Below, one piece after another: positions 1 through 8,425 of a stretch of 38,535 nt of DNA (position 1 is its first letter; the number at the start of each line of letters is the position of its first letter). The DNA is taken from assembly GCA_937872925.1 (NCBI GenBank), contig CALMUT010000102.1:1-38535 (forward strand), written 5' to 3'. The notes under the pieces were generated by a model. It made no database searches, was not told the origin of the DNA, and worked only from the letters and a program-made list of their open reading frames with translations. Made by a program: the position numbers and the translations under genes. Source of the DNA: an uncultured Myxococcales bacterium. GTDB lineage: Bacteria > Myxococcota_A > Polyangia > Polyangiales > Polyangiaceae.

Positions 1-73
1 CGGCAACCAAGAAGGCGGCAACCAAGAAGGCGGCAACAAGAAGGCGGCAACCAAGAAGGCGGCAACCAAGAAG
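1..73 (+). repeat. 15-base tandem repeat encoding KKAAT, one unit 14 bases
   Basis: The unit gcggcaaccaagaag occurs in tandem at 15-29, 44-58 and 59-73, with a partial unit at 1-14. The unit at 30-43 reads gcggcaacaagaag and has lost one C, which changes the reading phase. Short repeats like this are prone to slipped-strand indels. Confidence 0.85.
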
Positions 74-313
74 AGTGGCGCCAAGAAAAGCCGCGCACAA
101 ACGACCGCCGAAGCGGCAGCCGTTGCGCCGAGCGCGGCGCAGGAACCAAGCTCCGGGGTCCCGCCGAAGACCACGCTGCGCCGAAAAAAGCCCGCCAAAC
201 GCCGTGCCCCATCGAGCAAGACGACTGCTTCCAAGACTCGGAATCGCCCTGCGCGCGCCAAATCCAAGCCTGCTGCCGCCAAGCCAGCGAAATCCAAGCG
301 GGGGAAGCGATGA
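1..313 (+). CDS. C-terminal tail of a Lys/Ala-rich basic protein (5' end outside window)
   Basis: The frame ending with TGA at 311-313 reads as a Lys/Ala/Pro/Ser/Arg-rich tail (KKAAT units, then KSGAKKSRAQ and, at the end, [11 protein letters not shown]). Such tails occur on histone H1-like and other nucleic-acid-binding proteins and could bind DNA or RNA; the folded part lies outside the window, so no function can be given. The stop overlaps the ATG of the crotonase gene (ATGA), which suggests translational coupling. The reading frame is disturbed: the 15-base repeat encoding KKAAT has one 14-base unit at 30-43. Upstream of it the KKAAT reading is in another phase, and the tail frame would read GNQEG there. 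Either this is a real indel or a sequencing/assembly slip in the repeat. Confidence 0.6.
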   Translation, partial: GNQEGGNQEGGNKKAATKKAATKKSGAKKSRAQTTAEAAAVAPSAAQEPSSGVPPKTTLRRKKPAKRRAPSSKTTASKTRNRPARAKSKPAAAKPAKSKRGKR

Positions 314-1095
314 GCTCGGAGCCCATCTTGATCGAACGGCGCGATGGCGCAGCGGTCATTACGCTCAACCGACCCGACCGCATGAACGCGCTGGCTCGGG
401 ACATCCTGCTCGCCCTGCGTGCTGCACGCGCCGACATTGTTGCGGATCCCAGCGTGCGCGCCATCGTCTTGACCGCGCAGGGCGATCGCGCCTTTTGCGC
501 CGGCGCTGACTTGAAAGAGCGTCAGGGCATGAGCATGGACGACGTGCGCGGCCAGCTGTCGCTGTACCGTTCCGAACTCGGCTGGTTGGACCGCTCGCCA
601 ATTCCGGTCGTCGCTGCTATCAACGGCGTCGCGTTCGGCGGAGGCCTGGAGCTAGCATTGCTATGTGATCTGCGGGTTGCAGTCGAAAGCGCAAAGTTGG
701 GGCTCCCCGAGACGACTCTGGGAATCATCCCTGGAGCCGGCGGCACGCAGCGTTTGCCGCGGGTCGTCGGCGAAGCCAAGGCCAAAGAACTGATCCTCCT
801 GGGTAGTCGACTGACAGCGGCCGAAGCGTATGCCATCGGCCTAGTCAATCGAGTGACCCCCAGCGGCGTCGATGTGCTGGAAGACACTCTCGAATGGATC
901 CGACCGATCCGCGACGGCGCGCCCATTGCGCAGGGCGCGGCGCTGGCCGCTATCGATGCGTCTTACGAAATGCCGCTGGCGCACGGGCTCGAACTGGAGC
1001 GAGTCTTCTACGACGAGTGCCTGCGCAGCCAGGATCGCGTGGAGGCCCTGCGTGCATTTGCGGCCAAGGAAAAGCCCCAGTTTCGCGGCAAGTAG
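310..1095 (+). CDS. enoyl-CoA hydratase/isomerase family protein (crotonase)
   Basis: Adds water to, or isomerises, an enoyl-CoA thioester in the cytoplasm. The 261-residue length is normal for the family. The oxyanion-hole segment [10 protein letters not shown] lies at about 61-70 and the second glycine-rich segment [16 protein letters not shown] at about 106-121. Both catalytic acids expected of true hydratases are present, Glu114 (GLELA) and Glu134 ([14 protein letters not shown]), so hydratase activity is likely. The sequence style is close to methylglutaconyl-CoA hydratases (AUH type) of leucine breakdown, but exact substrate cannot be read. The start ATG overlaps the TGA of the preceding basic-protein gene. 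A B12-dependent acyl-CoA mutase follows 32 bases later, which points to branched-chain amino acid or fatty acid catabolism. Confidence 0.9.
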   Translation: MSSEPILIERRDGAAVITLNRPDRMNALARDILLALRAARADIVADPSVRAIVLTAQGDRAFCAGADLKERQGMSMDDVRGQLSLYRSELGWLDRSPIPVVAAINGVAFGGGLELALLCDLRVAVESAKLGLPETTLGIIPGAGGTQRLPRVVGEAKAKELILLGSRLTAAEAYAIGLVNRVTPSGVDVLEDTLEWIRPIRDGAPIAQGAALAAIDASYEMPLAHGLELERVFYDECLRSQDRVEALRAFAAKEKPQFRGK

Positions 1096-1127
1096 CGCGC
1101 CGTGCCGGTCGAAGCTATGTGTCCCAG

Positions 1128-2870
1128 ATGGCACAGGAATTCGAACGACGCGGCCCCGCTGAGATCCCGACGCACGAGGGCGAGGCCCTTGGCCTCGATG
1201 CCGCAGGCCTGAGCGAGCTGCGCAGCGCCATCGCGAAGTGGCGTGAGGGGCCAGTCAAAAGAAGTCTCGAGCGCATGCCCGCACGCAAGGATAGCTTTTC
1301 GACTTGGAGCGGGGTGGAGCTGCCGGACCTGTCGACACCAGCGGACGTGCGAACGGACTACATGCGTGACCTGGGTCTCCCCGGTGAGTACCCGTTTACC
1401 CGTGGCGTGCAGCCGACGATGTACCGCGGCAGATTGTGGACGATGCGCATGTTTGCCGGCTTTGGCACGCCGGAGCAGACCAACGAGAGGTTCCGCTATC
1501 TGTTGCGCGAAGGCCAAACGGGACTCTCAACCGCTTTCGATTTCCCCACTTTGATGGGGTACGACTCGGACTCGCCTCGCGCCTTGGGCGAAGTGGGCAT
1601 GTGCGGCGTTGCGGTCGATACCCTGCGCGACATGGAGGTGTTGTTCGACCAGATCCCGCTGGCAGATGTGACCACCAGCATGACCATCAACGGCCCTGCG
1701 GTGGTGTTGCTCGGGTTCTATATTGCGCTTGCAGATGCTCGCGGCGTGCCTCGAGACAAGATCGGCGGGACGGTTCAGAACGACTGCTTAAAGGAGTTCA
1801 TCGCCCAGCACGCTTGGCTGGTGCCACCGCGCCCTGCCATGCGCATCGTGACCGACATGATTGAATACTGCAGCAAGGAGGTCCCGCGCTGGAACACCGT
1901 GAGCATTAGCGGCTATCACATCCGGGAAGCCGGCGCGACGGCGGCGCAGGAGCTTGCCTTCACTCTGGCAGATGGCCTGGCGTACGTGGAAAGCGCGATC
2001 GAGCGTGGCCTGGCGGTCGACGATTTCGCGCCGCGGCTGTCCTTCTTTTTCGACGTGCACAACGATTTCTTCGAGGAAATCGCCAAGTTTCGTGCGGCGC
2101 GCCGAATGTGGGCGCGTTTCATGAAGGAGCGTTACGGTGCCGCGCGCGCCGAGAGCATGAAGCTGCGCACCCACGCGCAAACCGCTGGTGTGTCCCTGAC
2201 GGCGCAGCAGCCGTACAACAACGTAGCGCGGGTGGCGTTGCAGGCGATGGCCGCGGTGCTCGGGGGTACGCAGAGTCTGCATACCAATTCCATGGATGAG
2301 ACGTACGCGCTTCCCACCGAGGATGCCGTGACGATCGCCCTCCGCACGCAGCAGATCATTGCGGAGGAATCTGGCGTGCCCAATGTCGCGGACCCTCTCG
2401 GTGGCAGCTACTATGTCGAATGGCTCACGGACCGCCTCGAAAAAGAGGCTCTCGACTATATCCGCCGCATCGACGAGATGGGCGGTATGGTGGTCGCCGT
2501 AGAAAAGGGCTACCCGCAGCGGGAGATCGCGCGCAGTGCCTATGAGTTCGAGCGCCAGTTGAACGATGGTTCTAGGGTGATGGTGGGCGTCAACGGTTAT
2601 CGCAGCGCCGAGGACGGCGACAACATCCCCACCCTGAAGATCGACGAAGCCGTGCAGCGCAATCAGCTCGCCGAATTGGCAAAGGTGAAAGCGGGTCGTA
2701 GCAAGGTCGACGTGGATCAGGCGCTGTCGCAGGTGCGCGACGCGGCGCGGGGAGGGGGCAATCTCATGCCGCCCATCATCGCGGCGGCTCGGGTGTACTG
2801 CACAGAGCAGGAGATCTGCGACGAACTGCGCGGCGTGTTTGGCACCTATAACGACCCCGCGGAATTCTGA
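1128..2870 (+). CDS. B12-dependent acyl-CoA mutase, catalytic (large) subunit; isobutyryl-CoA-mutase-like active site
   Basis: Carbon-skeleton rearrangement of an acyl-CoA through adenosylcobalamin radical chemistry. The 580 residues cover only the TIM-barrel substrate domain (YPFTRG at 88-93, TINGPA at 186-191, SGYHIREAG at 261-269); no C-terminal cobalamin-binding domain is present, so a separate small subunit must exist elsewhere. By hand alignment to methylmalonyl-CoA mutase, radical-cage Tyr243/His244 are kept (Tyr263, His264) and Tyr89 is kept (Tyr99), but Arg207, which binds the substrate carboxylate, is Gln227 (KEFIAQHAW). Gln there is the state described for isobutyryl-CoA and related mutases, so methylmalonyl-CoA is an unlikely substrate. 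ATG 1128 is chosen because family similarity begins soon after; in-frame GTG 1119 is possible. The frame is open back to 894 within the crotonase gene, but without similarity. Confidence 0.9.
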   Translation: MAQEFERRGPAEIPTHEGEALGLDAAGLSELRSAIAKWREGPVKRSLERMPARKDSFSTWSGVELPDLSTPADVRTDYMRDLGLPGEYPFTRGVQPTMYRGRLWTMRMFAGFGTPEQTNERFRYLLREGQTGLSTAFDFPTLMGYDSDSPRALGEVGMCGVAVDTLRDMEVLFDQIPLADVTTSMTINGPAVVLLGFYIALADARGVPRDKIGGTVQNDCLKEFIAQHAWLVPPRPAMRIVTDMIEYCSKEVPRWNTVSISGYHIREAGATAAQELAFTLADGLAYVESAIERGLAVDDFAPRLSFFFDVHNDFFEEIAKFRAARRMWARFMKERYGAARAESMKLRTHAQTAGVSLTAQQPYNNVARVALQAMAAVLGGTQSLHTNSMDETYALPTEDAVTIALRTQQIIAEESGVPNVADPLGGSYYVEWLTDRLEKEALDYIRRIDEMGGMVVAVEKGYPQREIARSAYEFERQLNDGSRVMVGVNGYRSAEDGDNIPTLKIDEAVQRNQLAELAKVKAGRSKVDVDQALSQVRDAARGGGNLMPPIIAAARVYCTEQEICDELRGVFGTYNDPAEF

Positions 2871-2892
2871 GCACCGTCGCGACGGCGGGTGC
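2871..2892. terminator. hairpin between convergent genes
   Basis: Directly after the mutase stop, gcacc...gggtgc arms enclose the perfect inner palindrome ccgtcgcgacgg. It lies between the convergent mutase gene (stop 2870) and the minus-strand gene whose stop is at 2905, the usual place for a bidirectional terminator. There is no clear T run. Confidence 0.4.
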
Positions 2893-2904
2893 TGACGACT
2901 GCGT

Positions 2905-3924
2905 TCAGTATGGCTTCGTGCGGCGCCGGGCCTTGCTGGCGGCGGGTTGCTGCTGGCCCGCGTCGACGGAGGGCGGAGCGCTTTTTACCGTCGGGCGAAC
3001 GGTGGTGCGTTCCGGCGTTTCGCGGCCGTGTGTAGGCGGTTCGGAGCGGCGCGTCGCGGCCATGGGATACGGATTGCTGCGGGGCCGTGCTCCGGGGGGC
3101 GTGGTGGCGCGCCGGGGGCGATCCGGCGGCGTGGATTCGAGCTCGCCGTGCTCTGGATCCTGTACCGAGTAGCCTGTGGGGGAGAGTCGGCGGCTCGGGG
3201 CGCTCGGGGCGGGGGGCACGTGGGGGGGGGGGCGGGGAAAAAACGCAGCGGCTTGCTCCGAAAGGGGAGGCTGGTTGATCGGAAAGTTCAGGGGGCGCGG
3301 GGGACGGGGGGGCGGGGCTGACTCTGGGTCCGCGGACTCCGGTGGAGCCGAGTCGGTGTACAGGAGAACGTCGATCCGCGCTCGCTCGCCACGCGTCTCC
3401 CCGTGAATGCGAAACTGTGGCGCCTGGCAACGCGCGAAGCGTTGCGCGGCGTGCACACTGCCGGTAGCCAAGTGCCGCAAGATCCGCGTTAGGCGTGGAT
3501 GGCCGAGCGCCCCCACTTCCAGGCATAGTCCGCCGGGCGTGCGCGTGACTTCGTAGCTGATTCGCATGTCCACGAAAGGGTGCTCGAAAGGCACGCGCAA
3601 ACGGGCCAGGGTGCCATGGAGATCTCCGACGATGACGCTTCCGCCAGTTTGACTGAGGGTGCGAGAGGTGAGCTCGGTGCCAAGCTCCTCTAGAAACTTC
3701 CCAGTTCCATCGCCGAGCTTCCCGTCGATCGCGCTCAGGAACTCTTCGGCGTCGCTGGCGGGCACCGTCGCTGTCGGTCCGGAGTCCTGAAGCACCTGCT
3801 TTGAGCAACTCTGGCGCACGCGCTCAGGAAATGCGCTGGACACAAAAGCCATGGCTCCCGCCCCACGCTCACGCTCCGCCAGCGCCAGCACATCCCGTAG
3901 AAACCAGGTACGAACTTCTCCCAC
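2905..3924 (-). CDS. TIGR02265/DUF2378-like protein with Pro/Arg-rich tail
   Basis: 339 residues. The N-terminal ~190 residues look folded (VRTWFLRDVLALAERERGAG at the start, then FLSAIDGKLGDGTGKFLEELG and DMRISYEVTRTPGGLCLEVG) and resemble the myxobacterial TIGR02265/DUF2378 family, which I infer only from overall style. The C-terminal ~150 residues are low complexity, very rich in Pro, Arg and Ser, and probably disordered. No signal peptide or membrane segment is visible. The start is a GTG; a TATACT hexamer ends 10 bases upstream, so the 5' leader would be very short if it is the -10. A perfect 8-base inverted repeat lies 48 bases upstream. Function unknown. Confidence 0.65.
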   Translation of the reverse strand: MGEVRTWFLRDVLALAERERGAGAMAFVSSAFPERVRQSCSKQVLQDSGPTATVPASDAEEFLSAIDGKLGDGTGKFLEELGTELTSRTLSQTGGSVIVGDLHGTLARLRVPFEHPFVDMRISYEVTRTPGGLCLEVGALGHPRLTRILRHLATGSVHAAQRFARCQAPQFRIHGETRGERARIDVLLYTDSAPPESADPESAPPPRPPRPLNFPINQPPLSEQAAAFFPRPPPHVPPAPSAPSRRLSPTGYSVQDPEHGELESTPPDRPRRATTPPGARPRSNPYPMAATRRSEPPTHGRETPERTTVRPTVKSAPPSVDAGQQQPAASKARRRTKPY

Positions 3925-3933
3925 CGAACCCCC

Positions 3934-3939
3934 AGTATA
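3934..3939 (-). promoter_or_regulatory. possible -10 element (TATACT) for the 3924 gene
   Basis: On the minus strand TATACT lies about 10 bases before the GTG start. It matches the consensus TATAAT at five of six positions. No good -35 hexamer is seen; the dyad at 3972-3992 occupies the region about 33 bases further upstream. Confidence 0.35.
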
Positions 3940-3971
3940 GAGACGGGCCGGCGCGCTGTCGAAAGCGACAA

Positions 3972-3992
3972 GTTGAGCAGATTTTGCTCAAC
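3972..3992. promoter_or_regulatory. inverted repeat GTTGAGCA-N5-TGCTCAAC, candidate operator
   Basis: Perfect 8-base arms around the spacer gattt. It lies 48 bases upstream of the minus-strand gene starting at 3924. A near copy (18 of 21 positions identical) lies 49 bases upstream of the lipoprotein gene starting at 38049, in the same orientation. Symmetry plus matching spacing points to a binding site for one regulator rather than a terminator. Confidence 0.5.
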
Positions 3993-4040
3993 CCAGAATC
4001 CGGTCGAAAGTCGAGGTATTTCCAGCACTTCCGCGCGGAA

Positions 4041-5240
4041 TCAGGTGCGGATTTGGAGCGCTTGCGCCAGGTCGGCGACGACGTCTGCGGAGTCTTCCAC
4101 ACCCACCGCCAGCCGGATCAAACCCGGGTCGATGCCCACTTCGGCGAGCCCGGCGTCATCCAGCTCGAAGTAGCTCATGATCGCGGGCTGCTCAATCAAC
4201 GTCTCGACGCCGCCGAGGGACGGCGCAATCCGCGCGAGTTTGCAGGCATCGACGATCTTGGATGCGTGGGCGCGACCTCCTTCGGCGACAAAACTCACTA
4301 CCCCGCCGAAGCCGCGCATCTGGCGGGCGGCGATGGCGTGGGTTGGGTGAGTCTCAAGGCCCGGGTAGTAGACGCGAGCGACGCCGGGGTGTTGCGACAG
4401 GAAGATGGCAACCTCCGCGGCAGTCTGGTTCTGCTGCTGCACACGAAGCGCCAGTGTCTTGATCCCCCGGCCAATCAGGAAGGCCGCGTGCGGATCGAGG
4501 ATCCCGCCGAGCACGCCGCGCATCTCGCGAATCAACGAGATCAAGTGGCTTGGCCCTGCAACAAATCCACCGAGGACGTCATTGTGGCCTGCCAGGTACT
4601 TGGTCGCGCTGTGTGCCACGAGCTCGATGCCGTATCTCGCCGGGCGCAGGTTGATCGGAGTCGCGAAAGTGGAATCGATCAGCGTGCGCACGCGGCCCTG
4701 GGCTTTGACGACGGCGTTTAGTTCATCCAGATCGGTACAATACAGATACGGGTTGGTCGGGGATTCGGCGATGACCAAGCGCGTCCGAGGCGTCATCGCG
4801 GCGCGAAGTTCGTTTACAGCGCCCGGGGCAACCAAGGAATGCTGAATGCCGAACCGCTCTAAGACGCGCATCACCAACTGACGCGTGCGACGGTAACAGT
4901 CGCGGAAGAGCACGACGTGGTCGTCCGCTTTCAGCAGCGCCAACGTGACGCTGGAGAGCGCCGCCATGCCACTAGCAAAGCCGACAGCGTCATCGGTGCC
5001 CTCGAGTTCCGCCACGCGTCGCTCGACTTCACGAACGGTCGGATTCCCATAGCGACCGTACTCTTCGCGGTCCGGGTCGCCATCCTCTCCGCGCATATAG
5101 CGCTCGAGATCGGCCGTGCTGTCGAAGGTGAAGGTCGCGGTCTGTGCAATACTCGGAGCGAGGGTGTGGTGAGCGCGCTCGGCGTCCGTGCCAGCGTGCA
5201 CGGCCTGGGTCGAAGACGCGAAGCGCTCGTCGTCGCTCAT
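4041..5240 (-). CDS. PLP-dependent trans-sulfuration enzyme (cystathionine gamma-synthase/lyase family)
   Basis: 399 residues of the Cys/Met metabolism PLP family (fold type I), which makes or splits cystathionine and related sulfur amino acids. Visible signatures: YGRYGNPT at 61-68 (phosphate contacts from the neighbouring subunit), SGMAALSSV at 90-98, DSTFATP at 189-195 with the Asp that contacts the PLP ring nitrogen, and SATKYLAGHND at 211-221 with Lys214 as the Schiff-base lysine. Length is normal. Synthase, gamma-lyase and methionine gamma-lyase cannot be separated by eye. The ATG overlaps the stop of proS (ATGA on the minus strand), so the two are probably translated together. The sulfite reductase further along may feed the same sulfur pathway (inference). 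Confidence 0.9.
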   Translation of the reverse strand: MSDDERFASSTQAVHAGTDAERAHHTLAPSIAQTATFTFDSTADLERYMRGEDGDPDREEYGRYGNPTVREVERRVAELEGTDDAVGFASGMAALSSVTLALLKADDHVVLFRDCYRRTRQLVMRVLERFGIQHSLVAPGAVNELRAAMTPRTRLVIAESPTNPYLYCTDLDELNAVVKAQGRVRTLIDSTFATPINLRPARYGIELVAHSATKYLAGHNDVLGGFVAGPSHLISLIREMRGVLGGILDPHAAFLIGRGIKTLALRVQQQNQTAAEVAIFLSQHPGVARVYYPGLETHPTHAIAARQMRGFGGVVSFVAEGGRAHASKIVDACKLARIAPSLGGVETLIEQPAIMSYFELDDAGLAEVGIDPGLIRLAVGVEDSADVVADLAQALQIRT

Positions 5241-6970
5241 TTCGGCTCAAGGGACTTGGCGAGCGCCGCGACACGGTCCGCGATCGTCTGCGGGGCTTTC
5301 TCCACGGCCACGAGTTCGGCTTTTTTCGGGTCTGTTTCCGTGCGCGGCTTCAGTTCCACGCCGCCGCGTTCCAAGCTTTTCTTACCAATGGTGACGCGGA
5401 GCGGGATGCCAACCAGATCCGCATCCTTGAATTTCACTCCGGGGCGCTCCTCTCGGTCATCCACCAAAACGCTAATGCCTCGCGCTTCTAGCGCCGCTTC
5501 GACCTCTGCCACCGCCGTGATGACCTCGGGCTCGCTACCCAGTTGCACAATCGCAACCTGATACGGCGCAAGGCTGGCGGGCCAAAGGATGCCGTTTGCG
5601 TCGTTGAATTGTTCGACGGCCGTAGCCACTAGACGGGAGACACCGATGCCGTAGCAGCCCATGACGACCGGCTTGGTCTCGCCACTGTCGTCTAGGAAGG
5701 TGGCCCCCATCTTTTCCGAATAGTGCGTGCCCAGAAGGAAGATGTGACCCGCCTCGATGCCGCGATACACCTCCAGCTTTCCATCTGCGCAGTTGGGGCA
5801 GGGGTCCCCCGCGCGCACGCTGCGGATGTCGACGATTTCTCCCTCGAAGTCCCGGCCCGGCTGCACGTTCTTGAAGTGGTAGTCGGTCTCGTTGGCTCCG
5901 GAAATACCCAGGGGGAGCGCTTTGGCGGCGCGGTCGACCAGCAGTTTGCCTTTAAAACCCACTGGTCCGGCGAATCCAACCTTGGCGCCTGTGGCGCGCC
6001 ACACATCGTCCGGGCTGGCCAGGACGACTTCGCCGACGCCCAGCGCCTTAGCCAGCTTGACCTCGTTGATTTCGTCGTTGCCGCAGACCACGGCCATGAC
6101 GACCTCCTCGCCAGCAAGGTAGATCAGGCTCTTCAAGAACACGTCTGGGGACGCGCCCAAAAAAGCGCTGACTTTTTCGATGGTGCCCGCTTTTGGCGTA
6201 TGCACTTTTTCCGGCGCACCGTCTTTGTTCTGCGTTGCGGCGGGCGGCGGTTCCGCGGTGACGGCGACTTCCAGGTTTGCGGCGTAGTCGCAGTGCCCGC
6301 AGGCGGCGATGAAGTCCTCTCCACTTTGCACCAGGACCTGGAACTCTGCGCTCCCGCTGCCACCCATGGCCCCAGAATCTGCACTCACCATGCGGTAGCT
6401 GAGCCCCATGCGGTCGAAGATGCGGGTGTAGGCGACGCGCATCTTCTCATAGCTCAGCTTGGCGCGCTCTTCGTCGACATCGAAGGAGTAGGCATCCTTC
6501 ATGGTGAATTCGCGGCAACGCAGCAGCCCACCGCGGGGCCGTGGCTCGTCGCGGAATTTGGTCTGCACCTGATACAGATTCTTCGGTAGGTCCCGATAGC
6601 TGTGGACCTCGCGCCGCGCCATGTCTGTGATGATCTCTTCGTGGGTGGGTCCCAAATGGTAGTCACTGCCCTTGCGATCCTTGAGGCGCAGTAGGTTGTC
6701 GCCGAACAAATGCCAGCGTCCGGTTTCGCGGAAGTAGTCTGCGGGCAGCAGCGCCGGCAAGAGCACCTCAAGGGCGCCGGCCTTGTCCATTTCTTCGCGC
6801 ACGATGCGCTCCACATTGCGCAACACTCGCACCCCAAGGGGCAGATAACTGTAGATGCCGGCACCGACGCGGCGGATGTACCCAGCGCGAAGCAGAAGCG
6901 TGTGGCTCACGCTGGTGGCGTCCGCGGGAGCTTCTTTGAGAGTCGGTACGAGTGCGTGGGTCAACCGCAT
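5237..6970 (-). CDS. proS: prolyl-tRNA synthetase, bacterial type with editing insertion
   Basis: Charges tRNA-Pro with proline in the cytoplasm. The 577 residues match the usual bacterial length (about 570). Class II motif 2 is at about 137-163 (QTKFRDEPRPRGGLLRCREF), preceded by LGPTHEE. The YbaK-like editing insertion sits between motifs 2 and 3 (roughly residues 220-390). Motif 3 is seen as MGCYGIGVSRLVA, followed by the anticodon-binding domain (PYQVAIVQLG, LVDDREERPGVKFKDADLVG). The frame is open 35 codons further upstream, but MRLTHALVPTLKEAP is the conserved N-terminus, so ATG at 6970 is chosen. It is first in a coupled pair with the downstream PLP enzyme gene. Confidence 0.95.
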   Translation of the reverse strand: MRLTHALVPTLKEAPADATSVSHTLLLRAGYIRRVGAGIYSYLPLGVRVLRNVERIVREEMDKAGALEVLLPALLPADYFRETGRWHLFGDNLLRLKDRKGSDYHLGPTHEEIITDMARREVHSYRDLPKNLYQVQTKFRDEPRPRGGLLRCREFTMKDAYSFDVDEERAKLSYEKMRVAYTRIFDRMGLSYRMVSADSGAMGGSGSAEFQVLVQSGEDFIAACGHCDYAANLEVAVTAEPPPAATQNKDGAPEKVHTPKAGTIEKVSAFLGASPDVFLKSLIYLAGEEVVMAVVCGNDEINEVKLAKALGVGEVVLASPDDVWRATGAKVGFAGPVGFKGKLLVDRAAKALPLGISGANETDYHFKNVQPGRDFEGEIVDIRSVRAGDPCPNCADGKLEVYRGIEAGHIFLLGTHYSEKMGATFLDDSGETKPVVMGCYGIGVSRLVATAVEQFNDANGILWPASLAPYQVAIVQLGSEPEVITAVAEVEAALEARGISVLVDDREERPGVKFKDADLVGIPLRVTIGKKSLERGGVELKPRTETDPKKAELVAVEKAPQTIADRVAALAKSLEPK

Positions 6971-7068
6971 GATGGTGCCTGCGTAGCACAGCGGACCTGG
7001 GAGCGGCGGGCTGCCTCGACCCGAGTTTTGTGGTTCCAGGCGGCTATTTGGGCTCGGCGAAGTGGGGT

Positions 7069-7097
7069 TTGACACGCCGCGGCATTTTGACTACATC
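7069..7097 (+). promoter_or_regulatory. candidate promoter of the 7141 lipoprotein gene
   Basis: A perfect TTGACA at 7069-7074 is followed 17 bases later by TACATC at 7092-7097, a weak -10. An inverted repeat ctacat...atgtag (7091-7096 and 7106-7111) overlaps the -10 and the likely start of transcription, and gatgta recurs at 7116-7121. This could be an operator or a leader hairpin. Confidence 0.4.
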
Positions 7098-7140
7098 CGC
7101 GCCTCATGTAGGGGGATGTAACCGCCCCCGGGAGCTACCG

Positions 7141-8307
7141 ATGTCCAAGCGAATTCTTCCGTTCTTTGCCTTTGCCTTGTTTGCCTGCAGCGCCGCCACC
7201 GAGGATGTGGGGCCGTTGCCCGAGCCCGATGGTGAGTCCCTCGCCGAAGAGCTGCACAAGGACGTCAGCACCTACTACGTCGTGACCCGTCAGGACTTTC
7301 GGAAGTGCATGCATCCGATGTGCGGTGGCTATTTCGTGAAGCGCGTGAATCGCCTGTTCACCCGCTGCGCTGATGGGGCATGGCGCAGTGAGTGTCACGC
7401 CGTGGACGTAGATCTCTCCGGCTTGGGTCTGTCTGAGCAAGCCGCGAGCGACTTCACTAGCGGGACCTTTGGTGCCGGACAAGGCCTCATACGGGGAGAG
7501 CTCGAACTCGTGAACGGGGCCCACACGTTGGTGGCCAGCGAGGCGTGGGTCGGTCAGAGTCACTCCGAAGCCTACGGCGGGGTGTGGAAGGTCAAGAGCA
7601 GCGGCATTGTCTGCATCACGTCGCCGTGCCCGAGCTACAACGAGGCACTGCTGAATCACGGCTACAGCCGCAATATCCACGGCGTTGATCTGGACGCCTC
7701 CGGAGCAGACCCCAAAGCGGTGATGGCCGGGCATCAAGAGCTAGCCGAGGACGGAATTCTGGTCGCCGGATGGCATTGGAAGACCTGGGGAATGGCCGGT
7801 TCGGGTATTGAACTGCGCGCGTCGGAGTTTTACACGCGGCTCACTGGGGCCTCGTATTGTGCGACGACCTACGTCAACGCGCCCAACGCGATTTCGCCGA
7901 CCTTCTACGCGAAGAACTTCAGTTCCGAAAAGGATGCCTGGGCCTGGTTGGGACAGAGCTTTCCTCACGGTGACGATCGTCAGGTCATCGAGGGGCCGTG
8001 CAACCAACCCCGGGCCTGCATTCAGGTGTACAAGCCAGTCTGCGGTGTGATCAAAGACTCGCCGGAAAAGACCTATAGCAACTCCTGCGCATTCGAATCG
8101 GGTCTGAGGGCAGACGCCGGCAGCGAGGGCGAGAGCAAGGGTTTCTACAACCCTGGCGAGTGCAAGCCCGCCTGCAACTACCAAGATCCGAGTCGGAAGT
8201 ACGTGGCGACGAGTCCTCAGCAATGCCAGCTCGTGAAGTTCTTCTGCGAATCCGGAACCGCGTTCTTTGACGAGTGCGGCTGCGGCTGCCTGCTGCCCAG
8301 CCAGTAG
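7141..8307 (+). CDS. secreted lipoprotein with DUF6748-like domain and Kazal-type inhibitor domain
   Basis: 388 residues. The start at ATG 7141 follows a GGGAG ribosome-binding site and gives a short signal peptide ending at Cys16 (FALFAC), an atypical but usable lipobox. The N-terminal part (YYVVTRQDFRKCMHPMCGG onward) resembles the DUF6748 domain of myxobacterial lipoproteins. Near residues 285-340 a Kazal pattern is seen: Cys, then YKPVCG, then TYSNSC and a final GEC. Kazal modules typically inhibit serine proteases. A further Cys-rich tail (ECGCGC) ends the protein. Probable location is an outer or surface membrane; protease inhibition is inference. The gene is transcribed divergently from proS and is followed by a strong hairpin. 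Confidence 0.8.
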   Translation: MSKRILPFFAFALFACSAATEDVGPLPEPDGESLAEELHKDVSTYYVVTRQDFRKCMHPMCGGYFVKRVNRLFTRCADGAWRSECHAVDVDLSGLGLSEQAASDFTSGTFGAGQGLIRGELELVNGAHTLVASEAWVGQSHSEAYGGVWKVKSSGIVCITSPCPSYNEALLNHGYSRNIHGVDLDASGADPKAVMAGHQELAEDGILVAGWHWKTWGMAGSGIELRASEFYTRLTGASYCATTYVNAPNAISPTFYAKNFSSEKDAWAWLGQSFPHGDDRQVIEGPCNQPRACIQVYKPVCGVIKDSPEKTYSNSCAFESGLRADAGSEGESKGFYNPGECKPACNYQDPSRKYVATSPQQCQLVKFFCESGTAFFDECGCGCLLPSQ

Positions 8308-8322
8308 CCGTTCCGGCATCTT

Positions 8323-8348
8323 CCGGGCTTCGCTGGACCGAAGCCCGG
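8323..8348. terminator. strong hairpin after the Kazal lipoprotein gene
   Basis: Perfect 10-base arms ccgggcttcg / cgaagcccgg with a 6-base loop (ctggac), 15 bases after the stop codon. No T run follows, so it may act with Rho or as a 3' stabiliser. It separates the lipoprotein gene from the sulfite reductase operon. Confidence 0.6.
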
Positions 8349-8425
8349 CGCAATTGTCGCACTCATTCAGTCAAGTACACGGCGGGTATTTCGCTACAGA
8401 TCTAGTGATCTTCTGCGCGATCGAA

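Noticed and set aside
75..509. 144-aa Arg-rich ORF over the tail gene and crotonase
   Set aside because: It has the composition of a shifted GC-rich frame and overlaps the crotonase; kept only as a consequence of the repeat indel.
894..1127. N-terminal extension of the acyl-CoA mutase
   Set aside because: The extra 78 codons lie in the crotonase gene, are Arg-rich and have no family similarity.
2846..3808. 320-aa ORF in another minus-strand frame over the TIGR02265/DUF2378-like gene
   Set aside because: It is Arg/Pro/His-rich and lacks a folded-looking segment, as expected from the shadow of a GC-rich gene; the 2905-3924 frame has a convincing globular N-terminus.
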